64,000 bases of DNA, taken from the NCBI GenBank assembly GCA_963921825.1, contig OY997595.1, positions 69,037,879-69,101,878 of the forward strand, given 5' to 3'. Numbering within the stretch: position 1 is the stretch's first letter; each line of letters opens with the position of its first letter. Source of the DNA: Erodium maritimum (Eukaryota > Streptophyta > Magnoliopsida > Geraniales > Geraniaceae). The translations under genes and the position numbers were made by a program. Shown here in pieces: positions 1 to 10,509 of the stretch. The notes beneath the pieces were generated by a model that worked only from the letters and a program-made list of their open reading frames with translations, did not search any database and was not told where the DNA came from.

Positions 1-417
1 GAGTGATGCCCACTAAGCTCAAGAAGAAGACCAGTCCCTGAAATAAGAAAAGGGCAACAAAGTGTCAAATGAGTTTTCTTTTTCATTTTTAATCAAGAGT
101 GTCCATCTACATATTACAATATAATTAAGAGTTGAAGTTCTTACGTGCTTTCCAGTAACATAGTGCAGCAATATAGCCAAAGGGCCAAAAGGTAGCAATA
201 CGTTGATCTTGGCTTTTATCAGGACAATGTAAATACTCCTTAGTACTCTGCCTCGTGATTGCTTGTAGATCCATGATTTAGCCACATCTGCACCTGACCC
301 CATAGGAGCTGACTCGAAATCTAAAGTACGCATCTTCCTCACAGCCGGAGATGAGCTGAAAGGAAGCTCCTCATTATCCGATTCGAGGTTTATCTTTACC
401 TTTTCCTCTACTCCCAT
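1..417 (-). CDS. CAX: CAX-type vacuolar cation/H+ exchanger, N-terminal part (runs off left edge)
   Basis: Two coding exons are visible. The first (417 down to 145) begins MGVEEKVK and ends in the conserved CAX segment INVLLPFGPLAILLHYVTGKH; its donor GTAAG is at 144-140. The second (37 down to 1) follows an AG acceptor and continues in phase as GLVFFLSLVGIT, as expected for this family. CAX proteins are antiporters of the vacuolar membrane that exchange Ca2+ or other metals for H+. The hydrophilic N-terminus of about 75 residues, followed by the first membrane helix, resembles the CAX2/CAX5-like subgroup rather than CAX1/3 (recalled from the family, not searched). An AG acceptor lies directly before the ATG, so the leader is spliced; translation could also begin at an ATG ending the upstream exon (819-817). 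The rest of the gene lies outside the window. Confidence 0.85.
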
Positions 418-445
418 CTACACACAATAGATAACCGATCAAACT

Positions 446-722
446 TTGTTTTTATCCGAAGAAAATAGGGCAATCCGATATACCCACCAGGGTTCAAACC
501 GATGACTTCAGGGAAGTGAGAGAGCTCTTCACCATCAGGCCAACCCAAGTGGGCAGACATTGTTGTCCCTTAATCCGAGAAATCCTACTCTAGCCTTAGC
601 CTAGTCTAACCTCTACCCACACCTGCTCCCAAGCAGATGTACCCATTGGGTTCAAACCGGCCACTTCCAGGAGGTGAGAGAGCTCTCTTCACCTCTACAC
701 CATCAGGCCAACCCAAGTGAGC
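446..722 (-). mobile_element. Dimeric tRNA-derived SINE with 17-bp TSD
   Basis: The block is flanked by an exact 17-bp direct repeat, AGATAACCGATCAAACT, at 429-445 and 723-739. Read on the minus strand it holds two similar heads. Each starts CACTTGGGTTGGCCTGATGG (A-box-like) and carries GGTTTGAACCC (B-box-like) about 55 bases later, the arrangement of tRNA-derived SINEs with an internal Pol III promoter. The first head is followed by a body (CTTGGGAGCAGGTGTGGG...), then the second head, then a short A-rich tail (GATAAAAACAA) against the repeat. It sits in the CAX leader intron. Confidence 0.8.
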
Positions 723-816
723 AGATAACCGATCAAACTAACCTAATCAATAACTACGATTTTAAGGATTTGATACAGAAATAACCATTGACACAGTGAA
801 AGTGGAGGTCACTCAC

Positions 817-898
817 CATAGTTACAATCAGGAGATGAATAGCATCAATACTGCTCCAACGGTGAGTGAACTAACTTCTCTTAAGATCTCTCAACAGG
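817..898 (-). other. Probable 5' leader exon of the CAX gene
   Basis: On the minus strand this stretch is bounded by a good acceptor (TTCTGCAG, ending at 899) and a good donor (ATG|GTGAGT, intron starting at 816). The intron 816-418 would end at the AG just before the CAX ATG. The exon reads ...GTAACTATG and would join to ATGGGAGTAG. It is non-coding apart from that possible start. Inferred from splice signals only. Confidence 0.5.
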
Positions 899-2011
899 CT
901 GCAGAATGTCAAGCAACAAGATGTCAACAAAAATAAACCTTCTTTCATTCATTTTTCTGAACAAAATCTGGCATTTGACTCAAAGACAGTGACTTGATAA
1001 AGACTAATTGTAAAACAAAAATTGAAAATTGCTCAAGAACCCTAATCACAGACAGACACAACAAAAGAGCAAGTTATAAGCAATTTGCAAGCACCTAAGT
1101 GATACAGTACTGTTCAATCCTTGATCTACAGAACTCTATCCCTTCAACATTTGTGACCCCCAAAGCTCATAGCAGTGTCTAGGAGAGCAAATCCAGAGAA
1201 GAAACTGAAGCTAGGAGAGGAAAGTGAGTTGGGTCGAGAAACGAGCTGCTCAGATGTGGATTTGAACTGGGTTCAGCAGCAGATCAGAGGAGGTGAAGTG
1301 GGGAAGGTAATGAAACCAACGAATCCAAATCTGAAGCATATGAAATCAGAAGAAGAGATCAATAGAGAAAGATTACCAGTCTGTAATGGATCCTCCTTCC
1401 TTGCTAGCTTCCTGATGGTGGTGTGTGGAGTGGAAGTGGGACCCAAATCAATCTTTTTTTATGCTTCACTGCTCTTTTAAGCTTAAATAACAAAAACCCA
1501 AATCTTATATTGCTTTGTTTTTCTTCTATTCACTGTGTGTATATGTAAAAATACATATATTTATATATCTGTTTTGGGTGAAGAACTAGGATGATAAAAA
1601 TGGAAACTTGAGCCTGGGATGGAGGGGAATGCAAGGCACATATGATCAGAACCTTCCTTGTTCCTTCCTTTGTCTTAATTGTTACCATTTCTTCTCATAT
1701 GATTCGGTTTGTTTTGACATAGGACTCGCTTTGGGTTGGTCTTCACGTTTGAAAACTCAAGCCCATTCGATTATTACAGGATGGGAAGGGGAGAAAGTTG
1801 ACTTTTTTATTATGGAAATGAAGACTTGTTCAAGGTTTAATGCGAGATATTTTGGGCCCTTGGGCTCTATTTGAGCATTCAATTCACCAACCAATGGCAC
1901 CAAACCATCAGTGAGAGATATCATCCAAAGACTTCGGAGACCATAAAGTCAAACATTGTGTCCGTGTTTGCGAGATAAAAGGATAAACTGTTCTTACTAA
2001 GGATAATAGTC
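899..2011. other. CAX upstream region; no supported gene
   Basis: This probably holds the CAX leader and promoter on the minus strand; the pyrimidine-rich minus-strand sequence around 1150-1480 would suit a 5' UTR. A 101-codon frame at 1175-1480 (+) lacks an ATG and has no recognisable domain. From 1500 to 2011 the sequence is AT-rich with no gene seen. Confidence 0.4.
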
Positions 2012-2361
2012 TTAGAGCATCTACGATGGTTAGACAATGTGCAGTGTTTAGGAGCAGTGTCTAACCATTATTTTTGGCTTCCTGATACTGTTTTCTGACA
2101 CTGCTCCTCCAATTGTAGTGTCTACACAGTGTCAGAAGCAGTGTCTACACAGTTTCAGTAAATTAAAAAAACACTCCACATTTAAATACTACTTTTATTT
2201 CAAACCACAAACACATTACATAATATTTAAACGCTAATGTATATTTAGATAATTTAAAACATAATTATTAAAATAAGATTAAACTAATTCCTATTTCTAC
2301 TAATATGTAAACGTCACCTCGCATCGTCCTTGAGCATCTCCCACACAGGACGTTTTGTCCA

Positions 2362-2673
2362 CTACTCGTGTTCGCCTTCATAATCAGAAACGGTCGCGGC
2401 ATATACTTCGTCATCCGTTGCCCCTCTCCTAGGGTCGGCCAATTTCTTCCGGTAGGTTTTATCAAACCACTTGCACTTCTTGCTCATCTTCTGGAAGTGG
2501 TCCTTGACTTGCTTCTCTGTACGTGGTGGCCACGCATCGTTCCCGGTTTGTACGTAAGCCACGTACAGAACATGCCAGTACTGGCCCCCGGGCTCGTAGT
2601 GGGTGAGCCAATTGACCACCAAATGTATTTCCTCCTCTAGTGACCGAAGAGGCCCGGTTGCCCAATTCGACAT
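2362..2673 (-). CDS. Small Myb/SANT-like protein of the Harbinger element
   Basis: A 103-aa frame beginning MSNWATGPLRSLEEEIHLVV and containing a tryptophan-spaced helical domain (residues about 11-80; WLTHYEPGGQYWHVLY and EKQVKDHFQKMSKKC). It resembles the SANT/trihelix-type domain of Harbinger-associated proteins, which bind element ends and assist the transposase. It is uninterrupted and on the same strand as the broken protein gene upstream of it. It could instead be a 3' remnant of a longer frame. Function is inferred from family resemblance and context. Confidence 0.5.
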   Translation of the reverse strand: MSNWATGPLRSLEEEIHLVVNWLTHYEPGGQYWHVLYVAYVQTGNDAWPPRTEKQVKDHFQKMSKKCKWFDKTYRKKLADPRRGATDDEVYAATVSDYEGEHE

Positions 2674-3006
2674 ATCAACTTGAGAGGAAATGAGAGAAAA
2701 TGAGAGAATTTGTGAGAGAGAGAGAGAGAAGTTGAGAGGTGTGAGAAAATGAGGGAGTGGTGAGGGGTATTTATAGGAGGGGTCGGGGTCGGCGCGGCTG
2801 CCACGACCCTAGGGTTACTATTTCAAATAGTAACCCTAGCACGCTCACCGAGGCTCCGATAATTCGATAATTCGAATTTTTTTAAATACACAAAGTACAT
2901 TAAGAAAACAACTAGATTAAAACTTTTATTTAGAAAACACAAAGTACATTAAGAAAACAACTAGATTAAAACATAGATTTAAAGCTAAAATAAATTGAAG
3001 TCTTGC

Positions 3007-4058
3007 CTAACCCAAGAACTTCAAACGCTTCCCGAGGCTTTGAAGGAGAGAGGCACGAGCACTAAACTCATCCGCGCCCATGTTGGTGGTGTCTTGGCGA
3101 AGAACTGCGTTCAAGGTGTCCATGACCTCCTTCTGCATCGCCCTTCGGACGTCTAACTGTGACTTTTTCCTTTGGGAAAGAGTGTCGAGGAACTGCATTT
3201 GCTCGGGAGGTATCCCAGACGCCGCCGACTGGGAGGATTGGCCTTTGCCTCGAGCCCTGGCCTTGGCTCTCTTCTGCCCGATCGGACGATTCTCGGTGGT
3301 AAACGAGTTCAACTCGTGGTCGAAGTCGTCTCCACAAGTGCAAGACTCGTCCATCCTTGTCCGCTTGCTTCCATGACTGTCGGCGTCGAGGTTGAGGTCA
3401 AGGTCGAGGATGTCACATTCTGGAATCTTTTTTGTGAAAAACTTCGGTTGCCCCCTCACGACCTCCCACATATGCTTGAATTTGAACACGTGGCCTTCTT
3501 CATCGCGGTACGCCTTTTCAGCGCTTGGACGTCAACCTCGTTCCTCCCGCTTGTCACCGTGTTCTCATATTGGGTGTACTTCTCCTGGAACTTGGTGATG
3601 AAGCCTTTAACTTTATGCCAATGGTCCTTGCAAGCCATCCACGCCCGAGGTGGGTCCTCTGCCGGTCTAACCGCCTCGTACTCGACATGCACCTTTTCCC
3701 AATATTGGTCATTCTTCTAGTTGTTCCCGTGGATGGGGTCGAGCGAATTGTTCATCCACGCACGAGCCAATCTGACCTCCTCCGCGGTGGTCCACTTCGG
3801 TCGCGGAAGTGGTCTCGGCCTCGATGAAGATGTCGCCGCCTTCCCCTTCCTCCTCCTCGCTTGCATCGGAGCTGATTGGCAAGGTTGGGTTGCCGGAACG
3901 AATTGGGAAGGTTGCACTTGCGACTCTGGCCATTGGGTCGGCGGGGTGTATGGAGGAAGCGGCGTTGAGTGCCCCGGTTGGAGGAGTTGGGAAAACGAGG
4001 AGTAGTTGGCCATGAAGTCCTCTTCGGTGTGTTGAGAACTCACGTCTGCATCATCCAA
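3007..4058 (-). pseudogene. Harbinger ORF1-type Myb-like/NAM-associated protein, broken
   Basis: Three consecutive minus-strand segments make up one protein of the Harbinger ORF1 type. Segment one (4058-3717) has a P/Q/S-rich N-terminus, a basic stretch and the Myb-like start PKWTTAEEVRLARAWMNNS. A single TAG at 3719-3717 interrupts it before KNDQYWEKV. The Myb-like part continues (ACKDHWHKVKGFITKFQEKY) until a frameshift near 3525. Segment three (3489-3007) carries the conserved FKFKHMWEVVRGQPKF and the coiled, basic C-terminal part. Database entries of this type are often labelled 'glutathione S-transferase T3-like' or 'NAM-associated'. One stop plus one frameshift make it non-functional as read. 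Confidence 0.7.
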
Positions 4059-4443
4059 GGACTCGACAAGGGATTTGAGGCTTGATTCGGGTCCATAACG
4101 AGTGTAGGAAAAAAATTGGAGAGAATTTGATGAGGAATGGAGGAAGGAAAGCTAAAAACAAGTGAAGAGAGGGTAAAATTTGAGTTGGGGTGGATCTGTA
4201 TTTATACAGAAATTTAGGATTTTTTGGGGTCGGTGTCGCCACGTGTCGGGTCGTGAATGGCCAGCCGACTAGCCGTTGGCGCCAGACACGACCGCCTGCG
4301 TCGTTGCCAGAACCAGCAACGACCAATGGACACGACACTGCAGAGACGACGGCTAGGCACGAAAAGTCGTGTCTACGCGTCGTGTCTGGGCCGTGCCTAC
4401 GCCAGACACGACGGGTAGACACGACCCGTTGGAGCTGCTCTTA

Positions 4444-4761
4444 GAGCATCCGTAGTAGAGGTCGGGTTCGGTGAAGTTGATTACGTCAGATCAAAGATTG
4501 ATTTGTTATTGTCTCACGATGGGGTTGGATTCGATTGATCGATTTCTGACTAAAATTTACAAATGGTAGGAGAAGAAAGGTTGAGAGATGAGAAACAAGA
4601 AAAGAGGATAAAGAGAGGAAGAGTGAGGGATAGTGGGGAATCCACGTCGATTAAATTATTGATGCGAGGAGAGAGTATCGGTTAGGGAGAAAAGACAATT
4701 CACCTTTTCCTTTTTTTTTTTGCCCATTTGACGGCTAAATCAAATCCCACTACATATGTTC
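4444..4761. mobile_element. Tourist-like MITE abutting the Harbinger element
   Basis: The left end GAGCATCCGTAGTAG begins directly after the TTA shared with the neighbouring Harbinger. The right end, read in reverse complement, is GAACATATGTAGTGG, an imperfect inverted repeat (11 of 15). The right flank is TTC rather than TTA, so the TSD is degraded. About 318 bp, non-coding, with a poly-T run inside. Confidence 0.5.
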
Positions 4762-5723
4762 TTCAAACGTAATAGGAGCGTAAAAAAGGTTTCTCATAGC
4801 ACTTGGTCGATTTTCTTGACCAATGGCTTAGAAAATACAAGCAATTTGGTGACCGAATCGAGAAACTAGGGACGCATCTAGGAATTTATTTTAAGGTATG
4901 TCGTCGATAATCAGTAAATATAGAAAAAAGAATATTAACCATACCAAAGTCTATGACTATTACATAAATAAATACACTAATGCAAATGTAAATATCGAGG
5001 CAACATGTCTTATCATATGTTTTAATGGGGATGGTAAAAAATGTTTAACTCTACTAGGGTTTTCTTCGCGCCACCTCTAGCCATCACGTCGTTGGCTCCT
5101 TCCCGCTACCAACGATGTGCCCCCAGGCTTTGTTCGAGCCCCCTATAACTCTTATGGTTGCCGTCTCACCTCGATGTTAGTCGACCTCCCTACCCCAAAT
5201 CCCCTCGACCTCCCTGTCTCGGATCATCTCCCCTGATCAACCCCCATCGCCTCTGAAGCCGTCATAGACGTATCCACCTCCTCAGTCTCAACTGATGCCT
5301 CCTCACTGGTCAGTCTCTCGATTATGGGCCGGCATGATCACTTGATTCTTATTTAATTTCTCTATTTTTTCTTTTTTGCAAGGTTTAGTCACACGGAAAT
5401 TCACGATTTCCAACTCTATCGCACTCCTCACAACGAAAATCCTCCCCTACTTACTGTCAAGTTCAAGTTTGGTTGTACTCCTCACGACTAAAAGAATCCT
5501 TCCAATGGGATCAAGCAACGTATAGGCACCATCTTGAACAATTTTTCACAATTTGGCTTTAATTTACAGTATCTACGTCCTTTTTTTTTCAAAACCGAAT
5601 TTTCGGTCAAGTGTTCCAGAGTTTGTTAAACAGTGTACTACGATCCCCTCCTTTCGGTGAAAACAAGTGTTGCAGAGAGGGATATACCAGTAAAAGTAGC
5701 ACGATGAACCGCTAGACCCACGA
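4762..5723. other. No gene recognised; degraded repeat-like sequence
   Basis: The segment 5040-5340 is C-rich and could be a decayed coding repeat, but all frames are closed. A poly-T run at 5580-5590, preceded on the minus strand by CGGTTTTG, looks like the A-tail of a minus-strand retroposed insert covering the GC-rich block to the right; no matching TSD was found. Confidence 0.3.
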
Positions 5724-5880
5724 CGATCCTCACCCGGGAGGATGAGGAAACGCGTCCCACGACCGGATCAGGAGCGAAACATCAGGTAAGCAGACAAACC
5801 ACCAAAAGTGGGAAGAAAAAGTCTGCAACGATCCCCACCCGGGAGGATGAAGAAGCGCGTCCCACGACCAGAGCCGGAAC
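5724..5880. repeat. Imperfect tandem duplication, period about 105 bp
   Basis: A segment of about 46 bp with the core CACCCGGGAGGATGA..AA.CGCGTCCCACGACC occurs at 5724 and again at 5829 with few differences. It lies at the start of a GC-rich block. Confidence 0.55.
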
Positions 5881-6960
5881 CAACAACCTCCAATGATCCG
5901 AAAGACGCACCACCCTTTCCTGAAACGCTGCAACACCGACGAGAACCTCCGACGAGATGGGGCCAACACCACAACAACCAACGAGAAGTTCAACTCAAAC
6001 AAGACCCCAACGATCTTGTACAGAAGAAACGCTTCCCACACAGGGTTTAGAACGAGTCGCCGGAAAAACATCAAGAACAGAAAAGGGAGTCGGGATTCAG
6101 CGGACAAGAACTCCCAGAGCAAAGAGAACAAAGCCGCTACAATCGACAACCGAGGGTTGCGAAAGAAGTCCCACACCAGATCTTATTTGCACTCCCACAG
6201 CTCTTCCGAGGACAAAGCACGCCTCAACGCCTTCGCCACACCCAGAAGCACAAAGCTTCCACCCCAGCACGAGAACTCCTGATCGAACTCGACTCAGATC
6301 AGAGCAGGGCTGAATTCCCTGCCCAAATCCGACCCGGCCCGGCCCAAACAGCACCAGGCCTGGGCCGGCACGGACCCAGCCCTACCCGAGAACAGACCCG
6401 CAGCCGAACCCTGTAGACGCAGCAGCCGCCGCCAATATGATCTGAACAAACAACCACAGCTCTCCTCCGGCCAAGCACGACGACCCGACGACGAGATAGG
6501 CCACCCACCAAAGGTTACCAAGACAGCCTCAGATCTGAAAGGAAGTCGCCTGAAAAAGCCGAGGTGGTAGATCTTGCCGGAAAGAACCAAGTCCCCACCC
6601 CCACGAGCAGCCAACTCCGACCGGAACCTTCAGCAACGACCTCCACGCCCGTCGAGCCTTCAACAGTGTCTTCCAAGCAGCACCGGCGAGAGTTGAACAC
6701 CGGAAACCGAACACGGACCCACGAGCAGGAGCGAGGTAAGAGTAACAATAAAAGGGAAGAAAGGGGGGGGGGGGGGGGCAACAGCCATGGCCGTCGCCAA
6801 GCTTGTCGCCGGCGAGGGGTAGAGAAGGTGACAACGCCTTTAGGGTTTAGAGGGGATTTTTTTCCCGGAAGAGAGTCTCTTTTTCTCTCGAAGAGACAGA
6901 GTTGTGGCCAAGTGATGTCCGCGGACCTTCGTTGAGAAAGATAAATAGTTATTCTGAAGG
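5881..6960 (-). other. GC-rich block, probable minus-strand retroposon body
   Basis: GC-rich, with many overlapping open frames on both strands that show no domain. Minus-strand features are AAACCCTAAA near 6840, a poly-G/C tract at 6765-6778, and GGCCCGGCCC-type simple repeats near 6335. The same style recurs at 17.6-18.4 kb and 62.1-62.3 kb, where TSDs prove insertion. No TSD was seen here, so the limits are uncertain and no protein is claimed. Confidence 0.35.
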
Positions 6961-6981
6961 ACAATTAATCTTAATTTGTTA

Positions 6982-7315
6982 GGCCATCTTCCGCGAGGTT
7001 GGATTTGGTATTGTCGATTCAGTAGAATTTGAGGTCGAATTCGGTGTTCATTCACAATGGTAATCGGATTCGGAGGATCGTTTCTAGCGAAAATGACCAA
7101 GTGACAAGAGAAGAATCGTTAAGGAGGGAGAGAGGAAGAAAGAGGAGAGAGATTGAGAGAGAATCGATGAGATCAAGCCGTCCGTAGATCTGTAGACCGT
7201 CGAGAGAGAATCGGACAGAGAAAAACAAAAAAGTGCGAAGAAGTCACTTTTTCGTCACTTTTTTACTGATTCGACAGCCAAAACGACTGATTTTTGCCTC
7301 TCTCTATGGATGATC
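6982..7315. mobile_element. Possible Tourist-like MITE
   Basis: Bounded by TTA at 6979-6981 and 7316-7318. Ends are GGCCATC and, in reverse complement, GATCATC (5 of 7). Internal purine-rich tracts and a CGACAGCCAAAA-type segment resemble the MITE at 4444-4761. The inverted repeat is short, hence modest confidence. Confidence 0.35.
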
Positions 7316-7318
7316 TTA

Positions 7319-8305
7319 GACCATCTGTAACGAAGTGATGAAACAATGAAAAATTGGTGGGATGAATCGGTCGAAAAGGGAGTTCGGGGAGAATGTGGGA
7401 TGCAGATTTTGTCGTCCGACGACCATGCATGTATTTTTCTTCTCATAGACAATTATGGACGAATTGTCTAACGAATCACCTCTTACCAGATTCGTCTCTC
7501 ACAACAAATACTCTTAAGGGTTAATTCTAGTTAGCCCAACCTTTGCTTCATGTATCTTTTTCTTCCATTTGTATCCAAATACACATCCCCTATCAAATCC
7601 AACACAAACAAATCATATCATACAAACACAGGTCCCACCCCAATACCATTATTACCATAATTTCTCAGCATCAATACAAAACAAACAAGTTGAGCAAAAT
7701 AGGTTGTCACAAGAACTGACCTTTTGCTACAGAAACATTTGAATCTTTACAACATCACTCTTATTGGGGGACAAGAACAAGAGCAAGCAAGGCAAAGCCT
7801 AAAAACAAGCTGAAAAGCAATATGCATAACCAATACATTGTACCTCAAAACCTCAAAATAATTGTAAGTGGCCAAAAATGTTCATAAAAGAGGAGATTTG
7901 GATGTTTCAAATCCAGCAAAGCTTTTCACACAATCCCATTCATTTACTCAAACTATTTCTGTTACATATAATTAGAAAATAATGATTCAATTTCTGTAAC
8001 AGCCATGGTGGTGATGCAAGACATTTAATCCAATAATAACAAAAAACCCAGTTCCATAACCAGCTCTACAACATTCTCTGAGTATTGAATTGCTGAGATT
8101 TGATCCTATTGTAGAAGAAAGGTTGTTCCTTTTATGTTCTTGTGAGCATTATGATCAAAGCGTAAACAAACCCATTTCCCCAAATTGTTGTTCTAGCAAT
8201 CAAATCTGAGCCTGATATCAATCAAAGTTACAGAGAATGAAAAAAAGAGAGGAGAAGATTCAATACTAGTGAAGGAAGCTAACATGGAGTATGGAGATGG
8301 AGGTA
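7319..8305. other. MKK downstream region
   Basis: AT-rich, without a supported coding frame. The right part (about 7700-8305) probably contains the 3' UTR of the MKK gene on the minus strand. No polyadenylation site can be fixed. Confidence 0.4.
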
Positions 8306-9331
8306 CTAAGTTGGGAGTGGCCTCGGCGGAGGTAGAAGCTGATGGAGGCTCTGCTGGTGAAGGGTAATGAATGGGTGTCTGAGCAGCTTCGCCGCCGTCC
8401 ACCGCCGCGCCGGATCTCTCTGGAGGCAACAGGAGATGAACTCCCGGAACTCTCTGGAAGCGGTGGGAGGAGCCTCCGGCGGCTGAGACATACAGATTGC
8501 GCACATGAGGCTGGCCCAGTCCCCCTGGCGGCCGACGGCGAAGGGGAAGCGGCCGAGGTAGAACTCGAGGATGCTGACGCCGAGGCTCCAAATGTCGCCG
8601 GCGTAGCCGTCGTAGAGGCCGTGGTTGAGGTCGGTGTTGATGCGTTCCGGGCTCATGTAGGCGATGGTGCCGACGGAGGAGTTGCAATTGGGGTCCATGG
8701 TCTCGGCGAGGATCCGGCTGACGCCGAAGTCGGCGATCTTGACCTGCTTCCGGGCGTTGATGAGGAGGTTCGAGGGCTTGATGTCGCGGTGGACGATTTT
8801 GCGGCTGTGGAGGTAGGCCAAGCCGCTGAGGATTTGGCGGGCGAGATCGGAGAGGTGGCGCTCCTGCGGGATGTGGGTCCCCTCCAGCGACCCGCCGTCG
8901 AGGAACTCGAGCAGCACCTGGATTTCTCCGTTGGCGTCGAACATCTCGTGGCACTTGACCACGTTCGGGTTGTTCACGTCCCGGAGGATCTGGATCTCGC
9001 GGCAGATCTGGCGCCGGACGGAGTCGTCGTGGTGGCCGTAGATCACTTTAAGAGCGTACAGCCGCCCCGATGGCCGGTGGACCACCTTGTAGACGGTGCC
9101 CCCGGTTCCGCTCCCGATTCGATTGAGCCGGTGGAGGTCGGAGAAGCTGATCTGGACCGGCGGAGCCGGCGCCGGAGCAGATGGGTTGTTGTGCACGGTC
9201 GAGGTGGGAGGCAGCGGGAGAGGCACGGCGAGGGCCGCCGGCGCTCGATGCGGCAGCGGTAAAGTCAGGTCCGGGCGGCGCCGGCCTGACCGCTGGTCGG
9301 GATTCCCGGTCGGTGGTCGAACCGGCCTCAT
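8306..9331 (-). CDS. MKK5: MAP kinase kinase of the MKK4/MKK5 group
   Basis: A single-exon frame. The start is taken at 9331 ([10 protein letters not shown]), giving 341 aa and matching the family N-terminus; an in-frame ATG 60 bases upstream would add 20 unrelated residues. MAPKKs phosphorylate the T-x-Y loop of MAP kinases; this group acts in immune, stress and stomatal signalling. Visible in order: a basic-hydrophobic MAPK docking motif ([11 protein letters not shown]), P-loop ([11 protein letters not shown]), lysine motif YALKVIYG, catalytic HRDIKPSN with Asp183, DFGVSR, and the loop ending [13 protein letters not shown]. The usual loop in this group is T-x5-S (TMDPCNSS). Here it reads TMDPNCNSS, so Thr211 and Ser218 are six residues apart. 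Typical MKK4/5 length and C-terminus (LPPPRPLPT). MKK4 is an equally possible name. Confidence 0.92.
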   Translation of the reverse strand: MRPVRPPTGNPDQRSGRRRPDLTLPLPHRAPAALAVPLPLPPTSTVHNNPSAPAPAPPVQISFSDLHRLNRIGSGTGGTVYKVVHRPSGRLYALKVIYGHHDDSVRRQICREIQILRDVNNPNVVKCHEMFDANGEIQVLLEFLDGGSLEGTHIPQERHLSDLARQILSGLAYLHSRKIVHRDIKPSNLLINARKQVKIADFGVSRILAETMDPNCNSSVGTIAYMSPERINTDLNHGLYDGYAGDIWSLGVSILEFYLGRFPFAVGRQGDWASLMCAICMSQPPEAPPTASREFREFISCCLQRDPARRWTAAKLLRHPFITLHQQSLHQLLPPPRPLPT

Positions 9332-10500
9332 GATTATCTGAGCCTGAGTGGGTCTATCAACAGAAACCAGAACCTCCGAGCTCAACAACAATGATGGCAG
9401 TAACAGTAACAGCAGATTAGTGATTAGACATATGCAAACACATCATTTTGAAGACGACGAAACAGAGGTCGTGGTGGACGATGATGTTGGGTGCTTGATT
9501 TCCAGAACAGAGGCCATGAAACATCAAGTGATGAAACAAACACCACTGGTTCTGGTTCTGGTTCTTAGTGGTGTGGAGTGGGATGAGGATGAAGATGAAG
9601 AATCTGGAGAAGAAAGAGAATTGAGAAATGGGAGAGTGGCCTTTGCCTTTGGCTTTTGAAAGGAAATATAATTCTGAGGCTGCAACGAAAAAGAAATATA
9701 AAGGAAGGAACGAGGGCCACGCGCTGATGAGGAGAGTGTGCCGATAGTGGAGTGAGCGAGGGGGTGCGTGGAAGGAGGAAAGCGCGTGAGTTGGGAGACA
9801 CAAGACAATTAACGTCACATTGGGTTTCTCGTGGAAAATAATTATTATTTTATTTTATTTATTTTTGTACAGAAGAAGAGAAGAGGACACAACACAACAC
9901 AAGACGACCAAATACTAAAAATGCGTGGGACTCTGTACCCTCTCTTACTCGCTTTTTCTTTTATTTATGCATCTTTTGTTGGTTAAATCACAATCTCTTT
10001 TCATAAATTATATTTCTCCTACTTTCTTTCTATTTGAATACTACCTCATTATAGAGATTGAATTATTAACGACTGCTAAAACAAAGCAAATAGGTAACGG
10101 TAATAATTTCATGAATAATGAAATAATGTAATGTAAGTAGAATTAAAATTCAATGAAAAATGTCTACTAACTTCTTCTCGAAAAAAATATCAAAAGTACT
10201 AACGATAAAGATTAATTTTTTCATCTAAAAAACACAAAATAATGTCACAGAGAAAATAGGTAAAATTTACCAATCAACACAAATTAATAGCCATGAGAGG
10301 AAATCGTCCACGTGAGAGATTCCACTTTGCACGCTCATTTTCTCGGTTCATATGGCACCGCTTACTTCTATCGCTCACACATCACATTTGTTGTCCACGC
10401 CCTACCTATTCGACCATCCTCTTCTATTCGCTCTCGTGCTCTATACACCAATTGAAAGTATGTCTGGTTTAGAGACCTTTCTGGAAATTTCACTAAAACC
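9332..10500. other. MKK leader/promoter side and AT-rich spacer
   Basis: The minus-strand sequence from 9332 to about 9900 should contain the MKK 5' UTR and promoter; it is rich in CT on that strand. From 9840 to 10500 the sequence is AT-rich with no gene seen. Confidence 0.4.
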
Positions 10501-10509
10501 CTCCTAGAC

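Larger units (their letters stand above)
2015..4440 (-). mobile_element. PIF/Harbinger derivative encoding only Myb/SANT-type proteins
   Basis: The element is flanked by TTA (2012-2014 and 4441-4443), the usual Harbinger TSD. Its ends are imperfect inverted repeats: GAGCATCTACGATGG on the left and GAGCAGCTCCAACGG on the complementary right end (11 of 15 match). The subterminal regions at both ends are rich in GTGTCT/AGACAC. It holds two minus-strand reading frames (2362-2673 and the broken 3007-4058), both of DNA-binding type. There is no DDE transposase, so it would depend on an enzyme supplied elsewhere, such as one like that at 51819-53231. Confidence 0.75.

Noticed and set aside
1175..1480. 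101-codon open frame on the plus strand
   Set aside because: It has no ATG, no domain, and lies opposite what is probably the CAX leader and promoter.
5893..6935. Several plus-strand frames of 90-130 codons rich in R, T and P
   Set aside because: Low-complexity translations of a GC-rich repeat; no domain and no TSD-defined element.
7319..7512. A further MITE between GACCATCTGTAACG and AATACTC followed by TTA
   Set aside because: The ends match poorly as inverted repeats.
8342..9262. 306-codon plus-strand frame opposite MKK, and the 253-codon minus-strand frame at 8193-8954
   Set aside because: Both are shadow frames caused by the high GC3 of the MKK coding sequence; no domain.
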